From: Ciceribacter ferrooxidans | GTDB lineage: Bacteria; Pseudomonadota; Alphaproteobacteria; Rhizobiales; Rhizobiaceae | Length of the DNA stretch: 64,000 bases | Direction: 5' to 3' | NCBI RefSeq assembly: GCF_004137355.1 | Contig: NZ_SDVB01000238.1 | Location: forward strand, 1 to 64,000 | Shown: positions 17,779 through 26,486 of the stretch, one piece after another | Position numbering within the stretch: the stretch's first letter is position 1 | How the letters are laid out: each line of letters opens with the position of its first letter | Notes under the pieces: generated by a model | Told to the model about the DNA's origin: nothing | Databases searched by the model: none | What the model saw: the letters and a program-made list of their open reading frames with translations, nothing else | Position numbers and translations under genes: made by a program

Positions 17779-18573
17779 TCAGGTCTCGTAGGCGCCGGTG
17801 CGCGAGGCGAAGCGCTGATAGGCATGCAGCGCCGGATCGGCGTTGAGCGCGGCGAAGATCGGCGCCAGCCGTTCGGCCCAGGCGTCGATGCCGACGTCTC
17901 CCGCGATCAGGTCCTGGCGCACCTCGAGCAGCGCATGGGGTATGCCTTTCGTCATGCAGTGGCGGTACATCGTATCGCCCTTCAGCGCACCGTCGTAGGG
18001 TTCGTTGTCGCCGACCACGAGGTCTCCGGAGGCGCGCAGGCCATCAAGGAGAGGGCGCACGGCACGGTCGTCGGTGTCCCACAGGACGGCTGCGTGCCAG
18101 GGGCGGGGAACGCCCTTCCATGCCGGCGTGAAGGAATGCAGCGAGAGCACGAGCGGTGCCTTGCCGGAGTTCGCCGCGACGCTCTCGATCGTCTCGGAGA
18201 CGGCGCGGTGATACGGCCGGTGAAACCGCTCGATGCGAGCCTGCCATTCCTCCGCGGTGATCGGATGATTGCCCGGAATGATCGCTCCGTCAGAGATCTT
18301 CATGACCAGCGTCGGGTCGTCTTCGCCGCGGTTGGGATCGATCAGCAGCCGCGAGAAGCAGCCGAGCACGGCGGGTACGCCGAGCCGGTCCGCCAGCCGG
18401 CGGGTCAGGCCTTCGATCCCGATGTCGTAGGCGATGTGGCGGCGGAAGGCTTCCTCGGGCAGGCCGAGCCGGCCGTACTCGTCGGGGAGCCGGTTCATCG
18501 CATGGTCGGCAAGCAGCACCATGCCGCTGTCATAGTGACCGGGTATGATTTCGAATGCAGGGAAGTCTTGCAT
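17779..18573 (-). CDS. N-formylglutamate amidohydrolase family protein
   Basis: A predicted zinc-dependent amidase related to HutG, which releases formate from N-formyl-L-glutamate. The 264-aa product contains SGMVLLADHAMNRLPDEYG, RLLIDPNRGEDDP, PLVLSLHSFTPAW and the C-terminal LLEVRQDLI segment. The ATG at 18573 is preferred to the longer open frame because similarity starts at FPAFEIIPGHYDSGM. The hut pathway is not nearby, so physiological use on formylglutamate is uncertain. It heads an operon with DUF1244 and probably gapR. Confidence 0.85.
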   Translation of the reverse strand: MQDFPAFEIIPGHYDSGMVLLADHAMNRLPDEYGRLGLPEEAFRRHIAYDIGIEGLTRRLADRLGVPAVLGCFSRLLIDPNRGEDDPTLVMKISDGAIIPGNHPITAEEWQARIERFHRPYHRAVSETIESVAANSGKAPLVLSLHSFTPAWKGVPRPWHAAVLWDTDDRAVRPLLDGLRASGDLVVGDNEPYDGALKGDTMYRHCMTKGIPHALLEVRQDLIAGDVGIDAWAERLAPIFAALNADPALHAYQRFASRTGAYET

Positions 18574-18691
18574 GGATGAGGGGGTGCCCGTTTGGCTTTG
18601 CGGTTTGATGACATGGGGGAAAGCGGAGCGCAAGCTTTCCCATACGTCACGTTTGTGCCAAGATCGCGGTCGATGCTTCAGGTCTGAAATT

Positions 18692-18701
18692 TAATCGATT
18701 A
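18692..18701. promoter_or_regulatory. Palindrome and possible -35 upstream of DUF1036-pyk
   Basis: The 10-bp perfect palindrome TAATCGATTA (18692-18701) lies in an AT-rich patch, followed at 18710-18715 by TTGACA. This is about 110-130 bp upstream of the DUF1036 start. It could be an operator/promoter for the DUF1036-pyk operon, but no matching -10 is convincing and the palindrome is short. Confidence 0.25.
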
Positions 18702-18824
18702 GACTTAAGTTGACATTCCCGCCTCATCATCGCAAGAAAGCAACCGATGCACCAGAATGGAGTTCGATCGGAAATCGTGCCGAAGCGAAATTCGACCAAG
18801 AGCGCGCGCGGAAACGTGCGCAAC

Positions 18825-19253
18825 ATGAAGGGCCTGATCATTGCCGGAGCCTTCCTTGCTCCCCTGGTGACGGCTGGTGCAGCACATGCCGAATTCAGGG
18901 TTTGCAACGGTACGCAGAACCTGGTCGGTGTCGCCGTCGGATACCGCGCCGCGGAAGGGTGGATCACGGAGGGCTGGTGGCAAGTGCCGGCCGCGACGTG
19001 CGCGACCCTGATCGAGGGCGAGCTCCAGTCACGTTATTATTATCTCTATGCTGAAGACGCCGCACGCGGCGGCCGCTGGGCCGGCGACATCAAGATGTGC
19101 GTCGCCGAGAACGAATTTAAGATCGTCGGCGTACAGGATTGCTACGCGCGCGGCTATCAGCAGATGGGCTTCAAGGAATATGACACCGGCCGCCAGGGCA
19201 GCTGGATGGTCCAGCTTTCCGATACGCCCGGCACGCAAGAAAGCCAGAATTGA
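18825..19253 (+). CDS. DUF1036 exported protein
   Basis: A 142-aa protein with a signal peptide (about 1-20, ending AGAAHA-E) and the DUF1036 core: FRVCNGTQNLVGVAVGYR, WITEGWWQVPAATCATLIEG, YYYLYAED and KMCV ... DCYARGYQQMGFKEYDTG. Its cysteines are consistent with disulphides in the periplasm. The function is unknown. I use the ATG at 18825, which begins the signal sequence, rather than the open frame from 18747. The stop overlaps the pyruvate kinase start (TGATG), so translation of pyk is coupled to it. Confidence 0.85.
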   Translation: MKGLIIAGAFLAPLVTAGAAHAEFRVCNGTQNLVGVAVGYRAAEGWITEGWWQVPAATCATLIEGELQSRYYYLYAEDAARGGRWAGDIKMCVAENEFKIVGVQDCYARGYQQMGFKEYDTGRQGSWMVQLSDTPGTQESQN

Positions 19254-20692
19254 TGAAGCGTAACCGCAAGGTCAAGATCCTCGCCACCCTCGGACCCGCA
19301 TCCTCCGAAGAATCCATGATCCGAAAACTGCACGAGGCGGGTGCAGATCTCTTCCGCATCAACATGAGCCATGCCAACCACGACGTGATGCGCACGCTGA
19401 TTGCGCGCATCCGCAGCGTCGAGGCGGCCTGCGGCCGGCCGATCGGCATCCTCGCCGACCTGCAGGGACCGAAGCTCCGCGTCGGCAAGTTCGCAGCGAC
19501 CACGGTCGAGCTCGTTCCGGGCCAGACCTTCACGCTCGACAATCGCGACGAGCCCGGCGACGACACCCGTGTCTACCTGCCGCATCCGGAAATCCTCGAG
19601 GCCGTGAAGCCCGGCCACCGGCTCTTGATCGACGACGGCAAGCTGCACCTGCGGGCGGAAAAATGTGACGGCAAGAGCATCGTCACGACGGTCGTCTCCG
19701 GCACCAAGATCTCCGACCGCAAGGGCGTGAGCCTGCCTGACACGCTGCTCGGCGTCGGTGCTCTCACCGACAAGGACCGCGCCGACCTCGATGCGGTGCT
19801 CGCGACCGGCGAAGTGGACTGGGTCGCGCTTTCCTTCATCCAGCGCCCTGAAGACCTCGCGGACGTTCGCAAGGTGGCGCGCGGCCGCGTCGGCCTCATG
19901 TCCAAGATCGAGAAGCCTCAGGCGATCGAGCGCATCGACGAGATCATCGAGCTCTCCGATGCGCTGATGGTGGCCCGCGGCGACCTCGGCGTCGAGATGC
20001 CGCTCGAAGCGGTTCCCGGCCTGCAGAAGCAGCTGATCCGCGCCTGCCGCAAGGCGGGCAAGCCGGTCGTCGTCGCGACCCAGATGCTGGAATCGATGAT
20101 CTCCGCGCCGGTTCCGACCCGCGCGGAAGTCTCCGACGTCGCGACCGCCGTCTTCGAGGGTGCGGACGCGATCATGCTTTCGGCCGAATCCGCATCCGGC
20201 CAGTACCCGGTGGAAGCCGTCTCGACCATGGCGTCGATCGCCTTCACCGTGGAGCGCGAGCCGCATTATCCGGGCATCATCTATGCGCAGCGTGCCCAGC
20301 CGGAGGCGACGGGAGCGGATGCCATCTCGCTCGCCGCCCGGCAGATCGCCGAGACGCTGAAGCTCTCATCCATCGTCTGCTACACCTCTTCCGGCACGAC
20401 CGGCCTGCGCGCCTCGCGCGAGCGCCCGGAAGTGCCGATCATCGCGCTGTCGCCGGTCATCCAGACGGCGCGCCGTCTCTCGGTGGTGTGGGGCCTGCAT
20501 TGCGTCGTTTCGGAAGAGCCGACGGACCTGGACGACATGGTCAACCGCGCCTGCCGCATCGTCGTTCAGGAAGGATTCGGCAAGCCGGGCGACCGCATCA
20601 TCATCTCCGCCGGTGTCCCGCTCGGCACGCCGGGCTCCACGAACATGCTGCGGATCGCCTATATCGGGTCGGACGGCCTGAGCGGCGTCTGA
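19253..20692 (+). CDS. pyk: Pyruvate kinase
   Basis: Transfers phosphate from phosphoenolpyruvate to ADP, the last step of glycolysis. The 479-aa product has KILATLGPAS, LFRINMSHA, ILADLQGPKLRVG, the active-site Lys region SKIEKPQAIERIDEI, ARGDLGVEMPLE, PVVVATQMLESMI and a C-terminal allosteric domain (about 350-479). The ATG at 19253 overlaps the DUF1036 stop by 1 nt. A terminator follows 28 bp downstream. It is the only glycolytic gene of this half of the window; the others are at 41.6-49.3 kb. Confidence 0.97.
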   Translation: MKRNRKVKILATLGPASSEESMIRKLHEAGADLFRINMSHANHDVMRTLIARIRSVEAACGRPIGILADLQGPKLRVGKFAATTVELVPGQTFTLDNRDEPGDDTRVYLPHPEILEAVKPGHRLLIDDGKLHLRAEKCDGKSIVTTVVSGTKISDRKGVSLPDTLLGVGALTDKDRADLDAVLATGEVDWVALSFIQRPEDLADVRKVARGRVGLMSKIEKPQAIERIDEIIELSDALMVARGDLGVEMPLEAVPGLQKQLIRACRKAGKPVVVATQMLESMISAPVPTRAEVSDVATAVFEGADAIMLSAESASGQYPVEAVSTMASIAFTVEREPHYPGIIYAQRAQPEATGADAISLAARQIAETLKLSSIVCYTSSGTTGLRASRERPEVPIIALSPVIQTARRLSVVWGLHCVVSEEPTDLDDMVNRACRIVVQEGFGKPGDRIIISAGVPLGTPGSTNMLRIAYIGSDGLSGV

Positions 20693-20720
20693 CGACCTCT
20701 GCCGCGAACGCCGAACGAAA

Positions 20721-20744
20721 AGCCGCCTCCAGGGCGGCTTTTTT
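20721..20744 (+). terminator. Rho-independent terminator of pyk
   Basis: A 7-bp GC-rich stem (20721-20727 with 20733-20739), 5-nt loop and a run of T at 20739-20744. Confidence 0.85.
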
Positions 20745-20825
20745 GTGCGTGGTTGAAGGGCGTTCGTGTGGGGCTGCTGGCCATGCAGCCGCATGGCGGG
20801 CGCCGGTGCCGCAACACCACCCGCT

Positions 20826-21815
20826 TTAACGCTCCGGCTCCAGCCTCTGCGCCATGGCCTGCAGGTCGTGTTTGCGGCCCGCAATCTTCTCCATCGCCGA
20901 AATTGCGAGATGACGTGCGGCATAATCCGGCTTGTGGCCGAGGCCCTTGATCCAGACGAGTTCGGATCCCTCGATGTCGCGGGCTAGTCCGCGAGAATGG
21001 ATTTGCGCCAGAACGATGTCGTCGCTGTCACCCGTGACGATCACCGTCGGCGCCTTGATCTCGCGATAGCGGGGCGAGAAACGCGACACATAGCCGTGCA
21101 GATTGGCGACATCTTTCGCATTGGCGCGGAAGGTGGCGGGGCGCAGAACGAGAGCAGGGGCGGTGTCTGCGACATAGGTATCGGGACGTGGATTGGGGGC
21201 GAAGACGTTACGGGTGGCGGCTTCCAGCCGCGCCATGCCGGCATGCAGCGCCACCGTATGGCAGAAAAGGGGGCCGAGGACCGGCGTGGAGGCCAGGCGA
21301 TAGTACCAGTCCACGCCACCCGGCCAGGGATGCGTCGCTGGCGCAAGGAACAGCAGGCCCACGGTCTTGTCGGGGTACAGAACGCCGAAGCTCGCCGCGA
21401 TCGCACCGCCGAAGGAATGGCCGACGATGATCGCCCGCTCGATGCCGCGCTTTTCCATGAGCAGCGCGATGGCCGCCGCCTGGCCGTCCGGATAGGCGTT
21501 TTCCGAACCGCCGCGTTCGGAATAGCCGTGACCCGGGCGGTCGACGAAGAGCAATTCGGCGCGGTCCCGGAGCGGTTTCAGGAACGTCGTTGCCTGGTCG
21601 CGCAGATTGCCGCTGGCGCCATGAATGAAGACGATGGGCGGAAGGTCCGGATTCCGCCCGGCCGGGACGTGCAATGCGTTGATGGCGAAACCGCCGAGAT
21701 CAGTTTTCTCGCCGATATTGGGGACGCTCTGTTCGATCGCGCGGGCCCGCAGCGCAGTGCCGGCGGCAGAGAGCGATGCGATACCGACAAGCGAGGCGAG
21801 GGCGGAAAGGAGCAT
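20826..21815 (-). CDS. Alpha/beta-fold hydrolase, exported or membrane-anchored
   Basis: A 329-aa alpha/beta hydrolase. Residues 1-20 are hydrophobic (MLLSALASLVGIASLSAAG), a signal peptide or anchor. The fold shows the oxyanion segment VFIHGASGN, nucleophile elbow GHSFGG (Ser near residue 147), an Asp in VTGDSDDIV and the catalytic His in IKGLGHKPDY. The substrate is unknown; epoxide hydrolase, haloalkane dehalogenase-like and esterase roles are all possible. It lies 58 bp downstream of the TPR gene on the same strand. Confidence 0.85.
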   Translation of the reverse strand: MLLSALASLVGIASLSAAGTALRARAIEQSVPNIGEKTDLGGFAINALHVPAGRNPDLPPIVFIHGASGNLRDQATTFLKPLRDRAELLFVDRPGHGYSERGGSENAYPDGQAAAIALLMEKRGIERAIIVGHSFGGAIAASFGVLYPDKTVGLLFLAPATHPWPGGVDWYYRLASTPVLGPLFCHTVALHAGMARLEAATRNVFAPNPRPDTYVADTAPALVLRPATFRANAKDVANLHGYVSRFSPRYREIKAPTVIVTGDSDDIVLAQIHSRGLARDIEGSELVWIKGLGHKPDYAARHLAISAMEKIAGRKHDLQAMAQRLEPER

Positions 21816-21873
21816 GATTCGAATTCGGAAGGTTCGGGGCCGGGTCAGAGGCTGTGGATCGACGGAGGCACAC

Positions 21874-22476
21874 TCACGTCCGGCTGCCGGCGAGCTTCTC
21901 CGAGAGCTTCGTCACCAGGTCCTGTGCTTCTCGGTCGGCCGGGTAGATCTCGAGGTAACGTTCCCACGCCTTCAGCGACATTTCCTCCCGGCCGCGTTCC
22001 GCGAGGATCGCCGCCATGCCGGCGAGCGCACCGAAGTGACGGGGCTCGATCGCCAGCACATGCTCGATGTCGGACATCGCCTTGCCGTAGTCGTTCATCG
22101 TGTAATGCAGCGTGGCGCGCTGGTTCCAGGCGCCGGCGAAGTCCGGTCTCAGGGTAATCGCCTGATCCAGGAAGTCGAGCGCGGCAGGATTGCGCCTCTC
22201 CTTGATCGCCTCGGCCGCCCACTGCATCAGGAGGTCGATGGTCGGGCTGCCGGAGGTGTTCCAGTGGGTGGTGATCTCCGCGGCGATTTCGCTCGCCGCT
22301 TCCGGGTCACGTTCTCTCTTCAGGTCCGTCAGAAGGGCCTGGATGTCTTTGACCGATTCGTCGCCGAGCGTCTGCGCCTCGGTCTCCGTGGAGGTGGGGC
22401 CGATGTCCTGGGAGAGGGCCGGACCGCAGGCGACAAGGAGGCCCGCAATCATGAACGTGCAACGAAAATAGCGCAT
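21874..22476 (-). CDS. Exported TPR-repeat protein
   Basis: A 200-aa protein with an N-terminal signal peptide (about 1-22, ending PALSQ), then about three tetratricopeptide repeats (about 90-190). These are recognised from the pattern NPAALDFLDQAITLRPDFAG, GKAMSDIEHVLAIEPRHFGA and EMSLKAWERYLEIYPADREA. It is probably a periplasmic scaffold with no catalytic motif. Possible starts are the ATG at 22476 or one nine codons later (MIAGLL); both keep the signal peptide. Confidence 0.8.
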   Translation of the reverse strand: MRYFRCTFMIAGLLVACGPALSQDIGPTSTETEAQTLGDESVKDIQALLTDLKRERDPEAASEIAAEITTHWNTSGSPTIDLLMQWAAEAIKERRNPAALDFLDQAITLRPDFAGAWNQRATLHYTMNDYGKAMSDIEHVLAIEPRHFGALAGMAAILAERGREEMSLKAWERYLEIYPADREAQDLVTKLSEKLAGSRT

Positions 22477-22602
22477 GCGGTTATGATAGACCGCCTGCGC
22501 TATGTTTCAAACTCAAAATCAAGAGAGGGCGCGGCTGTCGCTTCTCTCCATTCGCTCCGGAAAATCCGGCCGATGGCGTGCGACGGCGGCGCGTCCCGCA
22601 GA

Positions 22603-22728
22603 TCAGCCCTGGCGGGCCTTGAAGCGCGGGTTCTGCTTGTTGATGATGTAAACGCGACCCTTGCGGCGAACCAGACGGTTATCGCGATGACGGGCCTTGA
22701 GCGCTTTCAGCGAATTCTTGATCTTCAT
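22603..22728 (-). CDS. rpmJ: 50S ribosomal protein L36, cysteine-free type
   Basis: A 41-aa basic protein, [18 protein letters not shown] then [16 protein letters not shown], matching L36. The zinc-binding Cys/His residues of classical 37-aa L36 are missing, which places it in the longer zinc-independent class (YkgO-like) that is standard in this order. It is a single gene downstream of the purEK terminator. Confidence 0.95.
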   Translation of the reverse strand: MKIKNSLKALKARHRDNRLVRRKGRVYIINKQNPRFKARQG

Positions 22729-22785
22729 TTTCCTGATCCGCAACGGTTGCCGGGGAACTTTCGATTCGCCCGTTGTCTTCAACAA

Positions 22786-22810
22786 TCAAAAGCGCGCCGC
22801 GGGGCGCGCT
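22786..22810 (-). terminator. Probable terminator of the purEK operon
   Basis: On the minus strand an 8-bp stem (22791-22798 with 22803-22810, 4-nt GC loop) is followed by TTT-GATTG. The T tract is short. It lies about 95 bp past the purK stop and upstream of rpmJ. Confidence 0.6.
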
Positions 22811-22904
22811 CCTTTAGGGTTGGTGGCCAATAGCCCGACAAAGCCCTTCGTGTCAACCGGTTGGACCGGTTTTCCAGCGCCCTGCGCCGGATTTTCCTGC
22901 CTTA

Positions 22905-23972
22905 TCAGCGGCGTCCTGCTGTGAGTTCGGTGACGTGTCCCATCTTTCGGCCGGGGCGCGACTCGGTCTTGCCGTAGAGATGGACGAGCACGTCCGGGCG
23001 CGAAAGCCAGTTGGGCACCTGCAGGATGTCGTCGCCGATGAGGTTGGTCATCACGCAGTCGGAATGGCGCCGGGGATCGCCGAGCGGCAACGAGGCGATC
23101 GCCCGGATGTGCTGCTCGAACTGCGAGACGACACAGGCCGCCTCGGTCCAGTGGCCGGAATTGTGCACCCTCGGGGCAATCTCGTTGGCGACGAGACTGC
23201 CGTCCGGCAGGACGAAGAATTCGATCCCGACCACGCCGACATAGTTCAGCGCGTCGAGAAGCTTCTTCGCCGCGTCGCGGGCGGCCTCTGCCGTCGCGTC
23301 CGTGATGCGGGCAGGCAGCGTCGAGGTGTCGAGAATGCCGTCGCGGTGGACGTTCTCCGCCGGATCGTAGCAGGCGACGGCACCGTCGGTCCCGCGGGCG
23401 GCGATGATCGAGATTTCACGCTCGAAGGGAACGAAGCTTTCGAGGATCAGCGGCACGCCGCCCAGGGCCTCGAAGGCGCCGGCCGGGCTTTCGTCCGCCG
23501 AGCGGAAGACGCGCTGGCCCTTGCCGTCATAGCCGAGGCGGCGGGTCTTCAGCACGCCACATCCGCCGAAATCGGCAAGCGCCGCCTCGAGCTGCGCCTG
23601 ATTGTCGATCGCATGGAAACGCGCGGTCGGAATGCCGCAGCCGTTGAGGAACCGCTTCTCCGTCAGCCGGTCCTGCGCCACTTCGAGCGCCTTCGGCGGC
23701 GGATAGACCGGAACGTTGCGGGCGAGCATCTCGGCGGCCTCGACCGGCACGTTCTCGAACTCGTAGGTGACGATGTCGCAATCGGCCGCAAGCTCGGCGA
23801 GCGCCACCGGATCGGCATAGGCGGCGGTGATCTGGCGGTTCGCCAGCTGCGCGGCCGGACAGTCGGCCTGCGGTTCGAGGATGATCGTGCGGAAATTCAG
23901 ACGGGAGGCGGCCATCGCGAGCATGCGGCCGAGCTGGCCGCCACCGATGATGCCGATGGTGCGGGCGCTCAT
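22905..23972 (-). CDS. purK: N5-carboxyaminoimidazole ribonucleotide synthase
   Basis: ATP-dependent carboxylation of AIR to N5-CAIR in purine synthesis. The 355-aa ATP-grasp enzyme starts with the [17 protein letters not shown] motif and carries [17 protein letters not shown] and a C-terminal [18 protein letters not shown] block with metal/ATP ligands. The start overlaps the purE stop by 4 bp (ATGA), so the two are coupled and act in sequence. Confidence 0.96.
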   Translation of the reverse strand: MSARTIGIIGGGQLGRMLAMAASRLNFRTIILEPQADCPAAQLANRQITAAYADPVALAELAADCDIVTYEFENVPVEAAEMLARNVPVYPPPKALEVAQDRLTEKRFLNGCGIPTARFHAIDNQAQLEAALADFGGCGVLKTRRLGYDGKGQRVFRSADESPAGAFEALGGVPLILESFVPFEREISIIAARGTDGAVACYDPAENVHRDGILDTSTLPARITDATAEAARDAAKKLLDALNYVGVVGIEFFVLPDGSLVANEIAPRVHNSGHWTEAACVVSQFEQHIRAIASLPLGDPRRHSDCVMTNLIGDDILQVPNWLSRPDVLVHLYGKTESRPGRKMGHVTELTAGRR

Positions 23973-24466
23973 GCTTCGTCCATGGGGTATTCAGCGACGG
24001 TGGCGGTCTGGCGCTCCCGCCATTCGTCGAGCCGGTCTGCGAGGTCTTCGTCGGAAAGCGCCAGCACGGCGGCGGCCAGCAGCGCGGCATTCACCGCGCC
24101 GGCCTTGCCGATCGCGAGCGTGCCGACCGGAATGCCCGCCGGCATCTGCACGATCGACAGCAGGCTGTCCTGGCCGGAAAGCGCCCGCGACTGCACCGGA
24201 ACGCCGAAGACGGGCAGTGGCGTCATCGCCGCGGTCATGCCGGGCAGATGAGCGGCGCCGCCGGCACCGGCGATGATGACCTTGAAGCCTTCGTCACGCG
24301 CACCCTTCGAGAAGGCGACCAGCCGGTCCGGCGTTCGGTGGGCGGAGATGATGCGGGCCTCGTAGCTGACGCCGAGCGCGTCCAGCGTGTCGGCGGCATT
24401 CTTCATGGTTTCCCAGTCGGACTGGCTTCCCATGATGATGGCGACGGGAGGGCGCTCCTCGGTCAT
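23969..24466 (-). CDS. purE: N5-CAIR mutase
   Basis: Converts N5-CAIR to CAIR, directly after PurK. The 165-aa product is the class I PurE core: [79 protein letters not shown] with the catalytic His/Ser residues (split here: [10 protein letters not shown] and [10 protein letters not shown]). The ATG at 24466 is chosen because homology starts at [11 protein letters not shown]. It sits 17 bp after a DUF465 gene and overlaps purK. Confidence 0.96.
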   Translation of the reverse strand: MTEERPPVAIIMGSQSDWETMKNAADTLDALGVSYEARIISAHRTPDRLVAFSKGARDEGFKVIIAGAGGAAHLPGMTAAMTPLPVFGVPVQSRALSGQDSLLSIVQMPAGIPVGTLAIGKAGAVNAALLAAAVLALSDEDLADRLDEWRERQTATVAEYPMDEA

Positions 24467-24483
24467 CGTCGTGGCCCTTTCTT

Positions 24484-24687
24484 TCAGGCGATGATATCGG
24501 GAATGATCTGGTCTTCGAGCTTGCTCATCCGGTCCTTGATCACAAGCTTCTTCTTCTTCATGCGCTGGATGCGCAGGACGTCGCATCCGGTCGCCGTCAT
24601 CGCGTTGATCGCGACGTCGTAGTCCTCATGCTCCTGGCGGAGTCTTGCCAGCTGAAGCCTGATGTCCGCCTGTTCCTGATCGGGCAT
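24484..24687 (-). CDS. YdcH-family (DUF465) small protein
   Basis: A 67-aa helical protein of the DUF465/YdcH family: [20 protein letters not shown] and [20 protein letters not shown] form the two helices. The role is unknown. The ATG at 24687 gives the family length. It is the first gene of a DUF465-purE-purK transcript and diverges from a second DUF465 gene 229 bp away. Confidence 0.8.
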   Translation of the reverse strand: MPDQEQADIRLQLARLRQEHEDYDVAINAMTATGCDVLRIQRMKKKKLVIKDRMSKLEDQIIPDIIA

Positions 24688-24916
24688 GTTCTCGTCCCCA
24701 TGTCGTCTTTGCATCTTTGTCGGATGCGCCGAAGATTCGCGCAAGCTCCTATCACCAAATGCGGGTAACGGGAAGTTATCCTTGATCCCGAATTTGCGGC
24801 GAGAAGTCGCTGCTTTGGCCTTCGACAAAACACATTCTTCATGTCACACTGCTGTCGTAATGCCTGAGGCCCCAGCGGTGGACGGCTGGAGGCAGGCGAA
24901 AGGAAGGACGTATCAA

Positions 24917-25093
24917 ATGACCATTCAGGCTCATCTTGAATCGCTCGAAAAGAAGCACGGAGCCCTTGAGGAGAGGCTTCACACTGCTCTTACTTCTCCC
25001 TCCGTCGATGACAAGGAAATCGCAGAGATCAAGCGCCACAAGTTGCGCATCAAGGACGAGATCGAACGTCTTAGGTCGTCCACCCGACACTGA
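24917..25093 (+). CDS. YdcH-family (DUF465) small protein, second copy
   Basis: A 58-aa coiled protein: HLESLEKKHGALEERLHTAL then IAEIKRHKLRIKDEIERL, the typical DUF465 pattern. AGGAAGGA lies 9-16 nt upstream of the ATG at 24917. It is monocistronic with a strong terminator. It is paralogous to the divergent DUF465 gene. Function unknown. Confidence 0.85.
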   Translation: MTIQAHLESLEKKHGALEERLHTALTSPSVDDKEIAEIKRHKLRIKDEIERLRSSTRH

Positions 25094-25165
25094 CATTTCT
25101 CGTTCCCGCCGGGCAGGCCGTCGGACCCGCCCCGGCTGAGAGACAGTTTTCCGATCATCCTTATA

Positions 25166-25200
25166 GGCCCCGGAAACCAAAGCGGTTTTCGGGGCCTTTC
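25166..25200 (+). terminator. Rho-independent terminator of the plus-strand DUF465 gene
   Basis: A 13-bp stem with one G-T pair (25166-25178 with 25184-25196), 5-nt loop, then TTTC. Confidence 0.8.
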
Positions 25201-25276
25201 ATTGTCGGATGGATTGCCGGGAGGCGACACGTGCGAGGTGAGGGCAAGCGTCTGTAAAGGACAGGGACCGGGGGTC

Positions 25277-25537
25277 TCAGATCCAGAACTGGTCGAGCCA
25301 GAGGTTCATCCGGTTGAAGCCCGGCGTGTTGACCGCATAGATGCGCTTCGTGCCGGATGTGGTGACGGTCACGAGATTGCAGTCGAGGAGGGCCTTGAGG
25401 TGCTGCGAAACGGCCGGCCGGCTGATCGGCAGGCCCTTGGCAAGATCGTTGACGGTCCTGGGGGCGCGGCGAAGCTCCTCCAGGAGATGGCGCCGGTTCG
25501 GGTCGGCAATCGCTGCAAAGGGATCCGAGTTCGACAT
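25277..25537 (-). CDS. ArsR-family transcriptional regulator
   Basis: An 86-aa winged-helix protein: ADPNRRHLLEELRRAPRTV, the recognition helix region SRPAVSQHLKALLDCNLVTV and a beta wing TSGTKRIYAVN. It has no metal-binding ELCVCDL motif, so it is of the YdaM/SdpR-like group rather than a metal sensor. The TauE-type permease gene lies upstream on the same strand, 80 bp away. Target unknown. Confidence 0.85.
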   Translation of the reverse strand: MSNSDPFAAIADPNRRHLLEELRRAPRTVNDLAKGLPISRPAVSQHLKALLDCNLVTVTTSGTKRIYAVNTPGFNRMNLWLDQFWI

Positions 25538-25617
25538 GGCGTCAGCCTACGGCAAGTGGAGCCGCCCGGCAAGACGTGATGTGCAGTGCAGCAAGCCGTC
25601 CGCTGCGCCGCCGGGGC

Positions 25618-26382
25618 CTAGAACTGCAGGCCATCCCAGATGAGTTTCGCCGCGGCGACGAGCACCATCCCATACATCAGCGGATAGAAGACCGCGGGCT
25701 TCAGGTAGCGGACGACGCGGGCGCCGATCAGGGTCGAGACGAGCGCGACCGGCAGCAGGGTGGCCGAGACGGTGAGATTGGTGCTGTCGAGGCTGCCGAG
25801 CGCGAAATAGGGGATGACCTTGATCGCGTTGACGATGGCGAAGAAGCGCGTGCTGGTGCCGGTATAGGTCTGCGGATCGAGTTTCAGCGGCAGCACATAG
25901 ATCTGGAAGGGCGGACCACCGGCATGGGCGACGAAGCTCGCATAGCCGGAAAGGCTGCCCCAGACGGTGCCGGCGACCGGGCGTTCAGGCGCGGCCGGCG
26001 GTTCCTCGTGCCGTCTCGGACCGAAGGTCTCGACGAAATAGCGGACGGCGAAGAGAAGCGCGATGCCGCCGAGGATGAGCCGCATGGCGTTTGCCGAAAC
26101 ATAGGCCGAGGTCGCCCAGGCGATGGCGATGCCGAGGATCGCGCCCGGCAGCATGGCGAGGAGCGTCGGTCGATTGTTGTGCTTGCGCCAGGCCCAGAGC
26201 GCCACCGCATCCATGACGAGCAGGATCGGCAGGAAGATCGCCGCCGCCTGCAGCGGCGGCACCACGAGCGCCATCATCGGGACGCCGATCAGGGCGAGCG
26301 CACCGCCGAGCCCTCCCTTGGAAAGGCCGACGAGGGCGACGGCCGGTATCGCGGCGGCGAAGAACTGTATGTCGGGCAACAT
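25618..26382 (-). CDS. TauE/SafE-family membrane permease
   Basis: A 254-aa inner-membrane protein with about eight hydrophobic helices and the family repeats GLSKGGLGGALALIGVPMMAL (N-half; GLSKGGLGG is the diagnostic part) and GSLSGYASFVAHAGGPPFQI (C-half). The family exports or imports sulphite, sulphoacetate or organosulphonates, but the substrate cannot be read from the sequence. It is followed on the same strand by the ArsR regulator. Confidence 0.9.
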   Translation of the reverse strand: MLPDIQFFAAAIPAVALVGLSKGGLGGALALIGVPMMALVVPPLQAAAIFLPILLVMDAVALWAWRKHNNRPTLLAMLPGAILGIAIAWATSAYVSANAMRLILGGIALLFAVRYFVETFGPRRHEEPPAAPERPVAGTVWGSLSGYASFVAHAGGPPFQIYVLPLKLDPQTYTGTSTRFFAIVNAIKVIPYFALGSLDSTNLTVSATLLPVALVSTLIGARVVRYLKPAVFYPLMYGMVLVAAAKLIWDGLQF

Positions 26383-26486
26383 TTGTTTCCATTGATCCTT
26401 GGACGAGACCGGTCTATCGGATTCACTTGAACAAAACGAGGGTGGAATTCCGCACCCCGCAGATTTCGCCGAAAATGGATTGACCG

